DNA of 64,000 nucleotides from Rosellinia necatrix (lineage: Eukaryota; Ascomycota; Sordariomycetes; Xylariales; Xylariaceae). Position numbers and translations under genes: made by a program. Of the stretch, positions 1-12,540 are shown piece by piece. Where the stretch lies: positions 4,278,001-4,342,000 of the forward strand of contig JAGYVD010000003.1 in NCBI GenBank assembly GCA_021209875.1, in the 5' to 3' direction. Position 1 is the first letter of the stretch. Every line of letters starts with the position of its first letter. The notes below the pieces were generated by a model. That model saw only the letters and a list, made by a program, of their open reading frames with translations. It did no database searches and was not told the origin of the DNA.

Positions 1-2411
1 AATAAGCCTGCATAATAATTAGCTGATTGGTGTCCATATCCGCCAAAGCTATCAGACCAGCATTCTCTCCGCCCCTGAACCGAATAACTAGCCTCCAATT
101 GAATTATGCGGGTGCCTGCACCATTCCCAGCGAATATCGCATCATTCGTTTCTTTTCCTAAATTTCGTTTTTGAAACCATGTCCCAAACCTCTAAAGTTT
201 CTTCTAATTTCCAACTACATTATTTTAACGACCCGAGTGCCATTCATTAGGGAGAAAAAAGGATCACCGTCAGCCCCTCAGTTGCCTCCAGGTCAAATGC
301 CTTCCGGGATAATTCACATAGACTGAACGTTAGTTATTGAATATATTAAACATATTTTATTATCCCTGATTCACTTGCCCATTACCTCAAATTTTAGGGT
401 TTCAGCATTAAGCCTTTCTTGAACATCTTCCGCCCCCCCTATATCATGAATCTACTAACCTTGCTATGCGACGATACAGTGGTGGGTAAGACTTCGGAGG
501 CCTTACTGTCCGGCTATAGCCTTTAGAGGCGTATATAGAAGAACGGCTAACAATTCCTCCTAAAGGACTACGCCCAGCAGCTGTTTCGCACTATATATAA
601 AATACCTGGTTAATAAATCCCCAAAGACGCCCCTTTGATTGCCTCTCATCTCAGTATCAAATCCTCGTATGCCATGAAACCAATCCCGGGTACGGACCCA
701 AGCGCTATGTATACAAGCCCTGAATGGTTGCTGGAAACCTTGTAGAGCGAACTTCTCTCCTTGTGTCATAACATAAGTCATCTTAGGAACCACCAGTCGT
801 GATTCCCTACTACTTGGGGTGGGCTAGATGCCTAGAGATAACTCTGTCTATTAAGAGGTAGTATGGGGGTTAGTTTTATCTTCGTCAGAATTGTATTTGG
901 TATAGAAAATCATAGTAAAATACTTACGACGCCATTATTGTTGTCAAAGGTAAAGTAGATCGTTGTTAAGTTGAGCACTTCACCGTTTGCAGGTACCAAC
1001 ATACTATCATGGTCCCACTTTGACGCTATTATTGCTGAATCGGCGGTTCGCTACATGGCCATAAATATGCAAAGACTAGTAGTCTCTTCACTAGATAGCA
1101 CACCCAGAAATCAAGAGTATTGAACCTTGTTCTATCCGATATCTGTCTACCCACAAACCCACCCGAATAGTTACAGATAAATCAAGGGCTAATATAACCG
1201 AAGCATTGGTAAGGTTATAAGGAATTTGAAAATTTGAATTATATTAATTTATAAGTGTCTGTTTCCTTTTGTCTATTATAAACTCTCGGAAAATCTTCTC
1301 GCTTCTATAGACAATAGACAATATTAGCAACTGCAACCAGTGAGTCACACTACTCCACTTCAGTACAGCTAGTCGCATCGTGACTTTTACTTCTAACAAT
1401 ACCCTACTACAGATCAAGCCCATCAGAATGATCGGTTCCTCTGACAGGTTCTCGGAATCACTCCACAGGCCTGGTGCTTGGTTAGTTTTAACTGCCGCCC
1501 AAGCTATCAACGAAAGCTACTTTATTTTTTTTTAAAAAAAAAAAAGTGATCATAACTCGTCACTGCTGTAGTTCGTGATTATGGATCTACTCGTTTTCTC
1601 TCTAGACGAAAGACTTAGCAATATGCTTCCAAGTTCCACGGCTCAGCAGTCGGACTAGTGTTACTCCTAGTAGCTGTCACAATATCTGACGGCCCAGTAT
1701 GTTCATAGTCTGGCATCATCACGAAAACAAACTTGATAATACTATACTATTCCTAACTAACGTAGGTGATGGGATTTTGCAGTTATTGGAAGGCCCAATA
1801 ACCTTTCAACAATATGATTACGTCGGTAACAAAAATTCCCTCCTCGGATAGCTGGCACTTTGCCACGTTTCATAGGACGGGGGATATCGTAAACCCAAAC
1901 ACGGGAATGGATCACCAAGCCGTTAGCTCGAGGGCGCCCATATCAAAGTAGTTAGACTCTTCAGACTAAGGCCCAACTATATAAGCTTAATACAGCTTGT
2001 GACGTTGCGTGATACGATTGCTACAAAAAGCAACGAGTGTTGGCATGCAGCACCTAAAGGAGCTAAGTGAGCAAAGCTAGGGAGCTCAAGCTTCCAGTCG
2101 CGTGCGACTACAACACAATACACCAGATAAACCATCACCCGCTGTCGATCAATAGCTAGCTAGCCTGGTTTATTATACCCGTAAACTCTCTGTTTGGTTG
2201 CGGAGAAGATCGTCGGGAGAGGTTCGAACTAGCCGTCGGCTCTCCGCTAAGGTCTGAGTTGTGTTTATACTATGATGGAATCCGAGACGGAGAAGGAGAA
2301 AGCAGAAAAGATAAATCCCTACATCTATAAATGCGATGGGGATCCTCCGAATCTCCCTTCAAATCTGGGACGGAGCACACGGCGGTTACGACTAACACAA
2401 GTCAGTTCACG
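1..2411. other. Gene-free AT-leaning stretch
   Basis: No reading frame here looks like a conserved protein. The DNA is AT-leaning with many short stops. A run of T then A lies near 1527-1545. A minus-strand frame at 560-793 has a protein-like composition, but I could not tie it to any family. It may be an old degraded element flanking the galactose oxidase relic. Confidence 0.5.
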
Positions 2412-3940
2412 ATGTGGGAGCGCATCACCTCCTTCAGCCCCTGGCTGCTCTACATCTTGACCATACAGGTCTTCTTTTCTTCAGCGTTTACCCAGATTAT
2501 ATGAGGGAAAACCATCCCTCGTATCGGATGGACTGCCACAACAGATAGCTTCCAGGATGGCAACGGCCCAGTCAGCGCCGTCGATAGGTACAGCAACACA
2601 TTCTGGCACTCTGCTTACTCCCCCAACGTGGTGCGGCTGCCACACTGGTTGCAAGTGGACATGAAGAAGCGCTACGTTGTTAGTGGTATCTCATACCAGC
2701 CGCGACAGGACCGCAGCACCAACGGGAAAATCGGCGAGCACACTGTTAGATTAAGCAACGACGGGAGGACGTGGACTACCCCGGTGCAAATCGGCACCTT
2801 TATTACCGATAAATCTATCATAGTTATTTTCTTTGCTAACACGACCGCTCGATATGTCCGCCTCACCGCCCTGACGGAAGCCTATTCTCCCGAAAACTAG
2901 TGGTCTAGCATAGCAGAATTCCATGTCCACAGTCCAGATCTCACTCTTGACGATGCCGCCTTCACGCCTCCCCCTACTAGCCAGGGGAGATGGGAGCAGA
3001 CTGTCGTGTTGCCTATCGTCCCCGCGTCTGGAGCCGTAACCCCAAGCGGGGAGGTTATCCTGGTAAGTCTTTGCCCCGGGATCCTATCAACTTTTCACAG
3101 AGCTAGATATCCGCGGAGAACAGTATTGACTCAGATCGCGCAGTGGAGAGGATATCTAGGGGATGACTTCGGCCGCGGAGCAGACCGCGGCAAGGGAATC
3201 ACAAAGTCTGTACTATGGAATCCCTCGACTGGGAAGATAGCAGAACGCACCATTAAGGAAACCGCCCGTAAGTAGCAAAGCCACTCCCCTCCCTTCTCTA
3301 CGACCCCTTGAGCGCGGGCTGGGGCGATCGGGGCGCCGCTGGCGGCGTCGCGCGGCTACCAGTCGAGCGTGACGCTCGCGGACGGGCGCCTGTTCACGAT
3401 CGACGGCTCGTGGAACGGGGGCTCGGGCAACAAGGACGGCGAGGTGTTCTCGGCGGTGGCGGCGGCGGCGGCGGACGTCTCTACGTACCTCCCTGGGTGC
3501 GCCGTCGCGCCGATTTCTCACAGCCGACGCCGCCGTGTTCCAGACCGGGATGAGCCGGCGCATGGACTGGTACCGACCGGGTGCGGGCGGGGGAGGCGCG
3601 GGGGAGGCCAGGGCGGCCGGCACGCGCGGCGACGCGATGAACGGTAACGCCGGCCGCGCGGCCCGTCATCGTCTCCATGTCGGCGGCGGCAACACCTTCT
3701 CGCTCGTGCGCTTCAGCTCCGCCACCCACACCGTCAACACGGACCAGCGCTGCGTGCTCCTGTTCACTCCCAATGCCGTCGGCACCTCCCACACCGTCGC
3801 CATTCACGGCGACACCCGGCGTCGTCGTCTCCCCCGGGGTATTACATGTTGTTCGCCATCAACTCGGCCGGCGTGCCGAGCGTGGCCAAGACGATCAAGA
3901 TCCTCCCCCGGCAAAGAGGGGAGACCGTTCGGTATTTAAT
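2412..3940 (+). pseudogene. Galactose oxidase (AA5 copper radical oxidase) pseudogene
   Basis: Intact relatives are secreted enzymes that oxidise primary alcohols of galactose with a copper and a Tyr-Cys cofactor. The relic keeps the family order. A hydrophobic leader starts at ATG 2412. An F5/8 type C (CBM32-like) galactose-binding domain spans about 2510-2930 (LPHWLQVDM, ARYVRLTAL). The start of the propeller follows (LPIVPASGAV, WNPSTGKIAERT), then the ARGYQSS motif carrying a radical-tyrosine equivalent, a DGSW motif, and near the end ATHTVNTDQ with a copper-histidine equivalent, then NSAGVPSVAKTI. It is broken by an in-frame TGA at 2502 and TAG at 2898, several frame changes, and deletions that removed the FCPG cysteine segment and the whole Tyr-His catalytic middle. 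A GTAAGT donor at 3063 suggests former introns. The 3' part is much more GC-rich than the flanks. Confidence 0.85.
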
Positions 3941-6900
3941 GACGGTCTATGTGCTTGATGGAATGTGCAACGTTCCATTCGTTGGTATACTTGGCTGGAT
4001 GTTGAAGGTTTGGTCATATACTAGTGCCGCGAAATAAACCTGATATGTCCGAGGCTGAATCCTACCTTGCTGTGTAGGGTAAATATGATAATAAATTTCA
4101 TCTATTATCCTCCTGATGGCAGTCACTTCAATCTCTAGTTACACCTCTTTTCTTTTGTCACTGAATCACAAGTTATGATCCCAGTGTTTATACTTCCAAT
4201 CCATGCGCAGTCCTATCCCCAGACTTCTCCATAACCATGAACGCAGTCAAAAACGACCCTGACTCTTCATGAGTCTCAGAATCCAGGGCTCTGTTCAGGG
4301 AGATGATGCTATCGCTATGATATGGTCCGCTTGCCGCGCTGCCTGCTATTAATCGCGCATATATGAAGCCATACTCGCATAAACACTTTGCGGACGAATA
4401 TGAACAAGCCTCATCCCACGACATACAGCTAGCGAGATGCCCGACACAGCGTCATTCTTACCTCAACTGATAGGAGCAAGTTACCGTGTAAGCGTACGGG
4501 CGTGAAACTTAACATGCAGATTGTCCCCTCCGCCGAACCCTATCTTACCATTGTTGATACTACGTCACATTCAAGATGCGGCATTTGGCTCTATATTAGG
4601 CTTCACGTAACAAACATCGCTGTCACGTTGATTCTGCGGGCGCGTGCTGTGGTATAGACACGCGCATGTTATTATGTGCCAACCTGCCATGTAATATATA
4701 ATTATAATTATTACCCAGATTCTGAACTCCCCCCCTGCGAGAGTGCAGGGAAAGAAGCAATCATTATGCCCGGCAGGGCATCGCCTCGAGCTGCCGCCGC
4801 AGCACCCAATCGGCTTTGCTGAGAGGCATCGAACAAGCGTCGGCGTGGGGCCGGGATGCACCCGCAGCAGGTCGTTGTTGGAATGACGCGATCACGGAGG
4901 GGCTTACACCTCCTCCCCATCCCTTACCCGGTAGCCCGCGATCTCACGCGTGATGGGGCGGTGTGTACCTGCACGGGGCCCATAGGCCGCGCGCGCTCCA
5001 ACGTCGCGGTATCATCTCGGGCAAATGCGCAATCTGTTCCGCAGCCCAGTGCTGAAACATAGTCTTTGGCCTGCCTCCACGAGGAGGGCGACGACATCTC
5101 GGATGGGTGGCTCCGGGTTCCCGGAGATTGTGTCCCCATACGCCACAATACAACCTTAATTCCCTTTCGCTGTTCTAGACAGCATGAATTGAACTACTGG
5201 CTAACGGGAAACAGTGCCACACAGTCGCTTGCAGGGTATGGCGAGATGGGAGGTGGCGCTACTAGGTATGTGCGCATTGTCCGTGGGTTCGGTTCTGAGG
5301 CAGCCCTCCCTCCACCACAATCATATACACACCTACGTACCCAGTACAGCCATCCTGCCGGGGGTGGTCGACGATAAGGAAAGGTACCAATCGCGTCATC
5401 GCTTAACTTCAGGGTTAGCCCTCCTACGTCAGACCATGGGCCGGTGTGAGGAATAAGGGATGCAAAAGTCGTCATGCTTATCGATCCGACGACCACTTTC
5501 TCGTGAGAGGGGTAAAGGGGAGAGGGGGGATTGGGTGGGATTAGTTATGTATGTGTGCCTGTATACAGCTGAGTCTGGTAATCGCGGGACGGCGCGCGTG
5601 AGCAACCGAGGTAGCTAACTACACCCAAAGTATGGAGTTGATCGCCCAACCCCTTTTTCACTCAAGCTGGGGACGGAAAAAAAAAAAAAAAAAAGAGCGT
5701 GGGGTTTGAGGGAACGGCTTCTTCCATGGGATGGGTGTGCCGGGCAGCGTGTTATCATGCGCCCCAGCCGGGATCAAACACTACTCACCACCTATGCAGG
5801 CATCGTCATTATTCAAGAAAGGGGGATTAGTCGTTGAAGTCTTATGATCTGAAGTAGCAATACAATCAAATGCCCTGCGTTGGGCGCCACCGTTATTTAT
5901 CGAGCAAATAGCGTGCTCAAAAATATCCCGAAAATAGCTTCAGCCGTTCATTAGAGCGCCGGGGGTCCCTTGTCAGAGATCATGTTCATGGGGCCGGGGG
6001 ATTTGCACAGGCACAGGGGCGAGGTTTCATTATCGACCTAGGTAGGGTAGCGCGCCATCAATAGTGCACAACGTAGCGCGGACTAGGTAGAAAAACCTCG
6101 TCGGACTATTCGATGGTTATCAAACGGCCCGTTACGTCTTGCGATGGTGGAGCAGGCCTTTTTTCGTCTTTTGTTTCTGGACAATCCGCTAAACGCACGT
6201 CAACAAAGTTATGTTGGAGGGCATCGTTCCGCGGCTGCTGAGAGGGGGGCGAAACAAGTCATTTGATACTATATCTCAGCGTGTTGGGTGTGCAGCCTAT
6301 CACACACGACACACCGAAAGTTGACCAGCGTCCCCGAACTAACTACCTACCTAATGCGGCTTCCTAGGATTTCCTCCGTGGGGAAACCCCCATTCCACAG
6401 AGAATAGGAGCAAGCATTACGCGAAGGTCATAATTATGTGCCGGTGCTCAGGCATTGATACGTAGTTGCAACGGCAGCGGATATCCTGGTTCAGGTTGGA
6501 AACTATCGATTGTCCATCTTACAAAATGCTTGGGTATTTTTCTCGCTGATTCGGGGCTAATCGCACGAGCTTGTCAGCTCATAGTAACCCTCGACGGATT
6601 AGGCACAGTGGATCAGTAAGGGACTTGGAGGTTCGAATCCAGACCCGATGGTCCGTCTTGGTAACGTAACCAATTCGTGGGGTCGATGCAGTAGTGTACA
6701 ATTGACATAAACAAGACAAGTCGTCTCGTCGCCACAAAACGACACGGCTGGCGAAAGCTTATTTATTACCAAGTATAGGCAACCTATGCGAAGGTATATG
6801 AATGTTGGGCGCAGACGGTAAAGAAGGAGTGTTGAAAATATACAACAAAGGCGCTGCATGTTGGTTATCCGTGCAATCTGGACGATGAGCCTCAAACTGT

Positions 6901-7845
6901 TGTTGTCTTAGCCTCCAAGCTACTTGGTAGTTACCGTGCCTGCTAAAATACCCAAACATTGCTTGACCACTTACTTTAGTAATGATCAGCTCCAGTCCCC
7001 CCCAATAGCCGATGTGTGTGTTCGGCACTACCCGATCCCCCCCAGATCTGCGGCCCACTAGAACTGTCGATGCTTGGATAGACTAGACTAGACCTCTCAC
7101 TACCTCAGCTGTGATAGTAATTCATTTGAATGGCTTGTCGCCCGTGCCCCGGAACCGACGACGAAGAAGAAGCATATTAACCACGTGTCCAGGGTTCTGG
7201 GGCGCCTCTCGAATTGCTTGCCTGAAATGTAACCAAGACCCCTTCAGCGACCCGATTCGGGATGATCTAGAACGTGTCTCTCTTCCCGGAACGGCTAGCC
7301 TCCGTTGCTGCATCATATAAATGCCTAACTTGGTATCGTGAGCTTGGCGTAGTTTTGACACTAGCACATGATTCACCAAAAGTATGTTCAAAAGATCATC
7401 TTCCGTTCGTGGGCTGGGAAACACCGTAAAACTCCGTGTCGTTGCAGGGACAGCGGTTCGTTGCAGTGGCAAACCAGTGTGATTCGAATTCTTGTCCCCG
7501 CCAAAATGTGCTGAGTACCTCAGTTCCCATACCCGATGGTCAAGTGGCTCGATGAAGCAGCTCCAGCCGCCAAAGTTTTATCTGGTGAATAATACCTTTG
7601 TCCAACCTGTTGCTATATTCGTATGCAGTCGTCCACCGAGGCCGGTCAGAATATTTCTGACAGAGAGTTCTGCACCCAACTCAAAGAAATATAATTGCTG
7701 TAGTAGCACGATCGCATCGATATAGATAGAGAGCATTTAGAGCCTGTCGTTATACCGGAGTCGATATGGTTTCGATAGCTACCGTTCGTGCGTAACAAAT
7801 GAGACTGTTTTCAAGCACATATTTTTCTGTTGCTGTTAAATAAAA
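3941..7845. other. Intergenic stretch, no gene seen
   Basis: Only short overlapping frames without recognisable motifs. It holds a long A tract near 5678-5694 and mixed-composition DNA. A tRNA-like GGTTCGAATCC at about 6631 was examined and rejected. I see nothing that supports a gene or an intact mobile element. Confidence 0.55.
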
Positions 7846-9363
7846 TTAGGTCCCCGTGATAGAATTCCTCCGACCAAACAATGCCCAGCGAGGTTTTGAG
7901 TCTGTCTGTGTATTGTTGCCGCGATCTTTACTCGGAGGACGATCCTTGCTCAACCTTCCTCTCGTGTGCTTCTGTTTTGAAGTAGAACCGGGTTCTTCAG
8001 GCCCGCTCCGTGTTTTAGATTCCAGTCGAGTAACTTCATATATCATTGTTTCGCTCCGTGTCGCCGTCGGCCCCACCATGACTGTGCCTGCCGCCGAGAT
8101 TCGGTTGACGCTTGTAGGCCGTTCGGTTTCATTAGACTGCCGCGGTTTTGATTTAGATAGCCGTCTCCCTCTTGTCGAAGAAGCCGGTGGCTGGGGTGGC
8201 TCATTAGAAGGTAGCCGAATAGTTTCAGTCGAAGCTCTCAGGTACTCTCTCAACGAACCCCTGCGTTGACGCCTTACAGGTGGTTCTACACCCACAGATG
8301 GAAGTTGGAAGGTATGCGAGTTTGGTGCATTCGTATCTCCAACGGTCGAAGATGGTGGCGTCGAAGCAGCAGAGGTGGGAGCAGTCGAGATCGCCATACC
8401 AATCGACGTAACTGACGAAGCTGCTGACGAAGTAGCATGGCCGTACACCTGCCTGGGAACGGCAGGCACAGACTGCATAGAGTTATCCGCACTATGGGTA
8501 CGGTGACTCGTCGGGCGAGGGGCCGAGAAGTAAGTACTCCTCGCCTGCGGAGGATAGTGTCGATCAGAGCTAAGATGAATATGTGATTCTGACATTTTTC
8601 GCGCGTGGGCAGGATGAAGACGATGCAGACGCTCACCAGTAGTAGAACTATCGCGCGAAGACTGAGGTCTGGGATCAGGATTGTGGGAAACGTTCTTCAT
8701 AGGCTGTGTTCTCATTTCCTTCCCCTCTTCAGAGCCGCCCGAGTTCTCCAATCCCACGCTGATAGCCATACCGACACCGACAGTTACAGGTACTGCTGCT
8801 CCGCTATTAGCCATCCGAGAGAGGCTCCTAGACGTGAACTAATTACCTCTACTTGACAATGGGCTGGTCCTACCAGAGGACAACATTGGACTTGCCGTGC
8901 CACCTGTACCAATGGCAAAGGACGGCACTATTTCCTTCCCCTTCCCTTTATCTCTTGAATGACTGAAGTAGTCTGGCTCTTCCGAAGCCTCGGGTGTGCT
9001 CGTCATCCTCTCACGCCATGAGCCTGGTATACTACTATAACTATAATTTTTGGGAAGGGGAACAACAGGATTCGCGTAAACAGAAGGATATGAAACATAT
9101 GCCAGAGAGCTTCCAACACGTGGTATCCCGTGGCTCGCGCCATTAGCCGCCATAGCACTCCTCTTCCGGTTCTGCTCTCTGATCCTGGGCCTATCGTCTT
9201 GTTTCCAGGAGGAAGGTGCTGTGGCCAAAGCATCGGTCGCAGCATGTGTTGGTACATGTTTGTAGGGAAGCTTAACAGCCTCCACCTCCTTTTTATCGGT
9301 TTGCCCGGCGCTGTGTGCCTTGGCCTGCGCCCGCCCGCGCTTGATTATCGAAAAGACTGACAT
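7846..9363 (-). CDS. Conserved ascomycete protein of unknown function (about 488 aa)
   Basis: The N-terminus (MSVFSIIKRGRAQAK, then PYKHVPTHAATDAL and APSSWKQDDRPRI) is a block I recognise as conserved among filamentous ascomycetes, with no assigned function. The rest is low-complexity, rich in Ser, Pro, Thr and Arg and probably disordered, ending in a basic segment (PRWALFGRRNS). An in-frame TAG at 8839-8841 separates two halves that share one frame. The best explanation is a 51-nt intron (8846..8796) with donor GTAATT, branch-like CTAAT and acceptor GCAG. A second in-frame acceptor lies 3 nt on, at 8793. Being a multiple of three, the intron carries the only in-frame stop. No domain, signal peptide or membrane segment is visible. 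A nonsense mutation or readthrough is the alternative. Confidence 0.75.
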
Positions 9364-9744
9364 TCTGGGTACTTGTTTGTGGCCGATAAAGCGACCTGGA
9401 CTGGGCCGACCTGCTCAGTGTCGACTTCCTCCCAGGCGGAATAGCTTCGCCCAGAGCGGAGCGGGAGAGAAAGAAAAAAAAAAAAAAAACGAGCAGAACG
9501 GGTCGAATAGGAGGGGGAGGGTATGCCAAGGACGATGCACTTGATTGTCCCAACTCGGAAGCAGAAATATTGTATAGCGCGATGAGATGGCGCGAGGAAA
9601 GATGATTCTCCCAGGGAATTATACGCTGAAAGGTGGCGAGGAGGGAAGACCAAGGGACGTGTACTGATAGAGGCCGCCTCGGCTAAAGGACGTTCGATAA
9701 TGGCGAGAGACAGATAAGACCGCTGATATATGCTGAGCAAGCAA

Positions 9745-9766
9745 GATAGATAGATAGATAGATAGA
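9745..9766. repeat. (GATA)n microsatellite
   Basis: Five perfect GATA units plus a partial unit, about 380 bases upstream of the start of the minus-strand conserved gene. Confidence 0.95.
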
Positions 9767-10910
9767 AAGAGGGAAATCAATATTCGATAATTTCAAGTCG
9801 TATTATTTTTTAAGAATAGCAGAGGCTGTAAGGCGACTCTTGTTGATGTTTGATGGAGAAACTGCAAGGGAAGGAGGTCTGAGGCAAAGCGTCAGAACTG
9901 GTCGGAGTTTTATGTGACGACGGGGCGTATGAAGCTAGATCGTGGAGCCTGGAACGCTGGCAGGCAGGTCGAGGTACTCACTGCCTACTTAGGCATAGGC
10001 TAGCGTCATGCGCCGTGGCGCCCACTATGTTTTCCTTTATTAGGACACTTGGGTAGACGGCTTAAGCCTATCTAGGGCTGATCTTAGGGCGCTACAGTAT
10101 ATAGTACCCTGTACTAGTTACTTGCACTTGCTCAAAGGTAGTATTTATCTACCTAAGTAACCACCTACCTGCCAGTCGTTTTTGCGCGGACAGTGCGGCT
10201 GAGCAGAGGAGAAGCGAAGGTGCCATTGAACCCCCATTCCCCTGTTGCCGACTAAGCCGACTCGTGACGGGCTGATAGATAGTGTCCTGTAGGAGGTATG
10301 TACCTTATCTAAGGCAACATCCTACACTGCCTACCTATAGGTGCGAAGTACTGTAGGTGGTACCGGGGTACATCTACCGTAGATAAAGCTTCAAACACCA
10401 AAATTTACAGTGCGGTGTAGGGATGCAGAAGGGGGGGAACACGCGGTCAGATTGGGCGACAAACGCGATCGAAAACGAGAAAAGAAAGAAGCAAAGATAG
10501 CCGACTGGCTGGGAACATACAGGGTAGCAAAACATGAGCTGAAAAGGCAGGAAGTGTTCCTATATGGTGTGGTTGGGACTTCTGCGCGGCATGATGACTA
10601 TCATCCAATGCAGTATACAAAGCGCACATAATCATCGCGGGCCGGCCACTGCCGTTGGTCGCTATAGACGAACGAGTGGGTGGGATACCTGCTTCGGTAG
10701 GCAGGCAGGGAGTAAGGCATCGGTACCGTGTGCGATATACAGTGCATATGCAGCATGCAGACCCCTAGACATAGTGCAGTCCCTCGTATTCAACCCCCCT
10801 CCTCGGTTCACGATGGACCCCTGGCGCGGTCTGCCAGTGGTCTCTGCCGGGTTGCGCGTTGCACTGCCGCATGACAAGCTGCGCGTACTGTCGTGTCATG
10901 TACACTAGTT

Positions 10911-10985
10911 ACTGGGTAGGTAGGTAGTGTAGATACAGTAGCAACAGTACCTACTGTACCTAGGTAGTAGTAGTAGTAGTATTTA
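10911..10985. repeat. CCTAGGTA-type palindromic repeat cluster with (TAG)n
   Basis: Overlapping GGTAGGTAGGTAG, ACAGTACCTACTGTACC and CCTAGGTAG units followed by a (TAG)n run. Similar units recur through the intergenic DNA of the window and are absent from the exons I reconstructed. Confidence 0.8.
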
Positions 10986-12517
10986 CAGTAGCAGGTATGT
11001 ACTGCAACTAAGCAACCAGAATGTCAAGGTAGCTCTCGGCTGTTTGGTTTCATGGCATGCCTTCAAAAGTTGCCTCTTAGGTCTCGTCATTTTCGCACTC
11101 CTGCACTACATGCGGCCATAAGTGCTGCCACGACATCCCTCGCAGCAACGTCCTCGAAGGCCCCCTTGTGAGGCGGGAGGAAGTCGTGAGCGGGCGAGAC
11201 CTCGGCAGGCTATTATTGTCTGCTATGGCGTCTTGGGCTTTCCTTGGGCTTTGCTTAGGCTTCGCAAAAGGCCGTTAGACTATTGCCTACGTGTATCTCG
11301 AGTGCTTCAGCTTGGTCTGGGTCGGTTCCTTCCCACAAGCCCAAGACGCAAGATAAAGAACCCAGCATTGTTGGTTGGGCGAGTCAAGGCCAATCGAGGC
11401 GCCCATACCGTTTTCCCTCGTACTCGCCCGCTAACTCTAAGCTGACAGCCTATTGTTGCTAGAGGATTGCCACGCATATTGTTTAATGCAGATGAGAAAC
11501 AAACAATGTGGTGATTGGATCCAGCCCCTGATCCCTGGAGACCGGCGACGAACTAGGGCGATCCGGCGTCGCGGGTCGATAAGGAAACACGGGAAAGCAA
11601 CAAAACCCGGGAGTTTAATTATTAGCAACCTTGTGAGCTGTGCCTAGATTAGATCACCAGCTTCCATGCCGGGTCTCAAAATAGGCGCCTCAGTGCGAGC
11701 CGGTCTAGTGAAGATATTGGGTGATCGATTTTAGAGCCATCCATACTTACCTAGGTACCTAGGTAGTGTAGTTATAGATAGCTACTCATAACTATGTATG
11801 TACTGGTGCAAAAGTTCAGGCCCATAACAGTCCAGCAGGCAGACTACTCGATACACTAACCTATCTAGACTACAACAAGCGAGCCGTGGTGTGGTAGGGT
11901 GCCAGTTAATCTTCCACGTGTGTGTACTTCGTCGTAGTTACGCGTAGATCAGCACCGCCACTGCCCATCCCAAACGAAGGCGAGATAAAAGAAACCCAGG
12001 TCGCTCGACGATCCTATTCCAGCGTTTCCTCGGGTTCTGTTATCTGCTCTGCACGTCAGAATCGCGGTGTGATCATCGCAATACAGATGCCTCCCAGCCC
12101 CCATGATACTCCAAGGCGGTACCGCAGCGAACTTGCATCATGATAACGATGATGATAACAGGTACCTAACGTAGTTATAACCGGTCATGCATTACGCATT
12201 ACAAGTAGGCATCATACTCTCCTTTTTAGGTCCCGTTCTGGCCCTGTCTAACCTCGACAGGGTTCCCGGTTGGCCTAAATTCAGCGCCCAGGGTACCGAG
12301 ATCCAGATCCACGGGTCGGCCGGTCGGGGCTTAAAATAACCTTGAGCCTTAACTACAGGGATTTGTGCCTCAGCCAAGCTCCTACATCTATCTCCCTTGA
12401 TAACGAACAAGATGTTGCCTCTAGCGAGGGTACCGTACTAAAGAACACTCAGGTACCTATGCTAGGGTATCTGATCCAGGCAGATAAGCGTAACAGACGC
12501 ACAGTGTCGAAGGGATG

Positions 12518-12540
12518 CTCTCTCTCTCTCTCTCTCTCTC
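12518..12540. repeat. (CT)n microsatellite
   Basis: Uninterrupted CT dinucleotide tract of 23 bases in intergenic DNA. Confidence 0.95.

Noticed and set aside
560..793. Minus-strand 77-codon frame as a transposase or reverse-transcriptase fragment
   Set aside because: The composition is protein-like, but none of the catalytic motifs of known element families is visible.
6590..6660. tRNA-like GGTTCGAATCC on the plus strand
   Set aside because: The bases around it do not form a five-pair T stem, and no matching acceptor, D or anticodon stems are found upstream.
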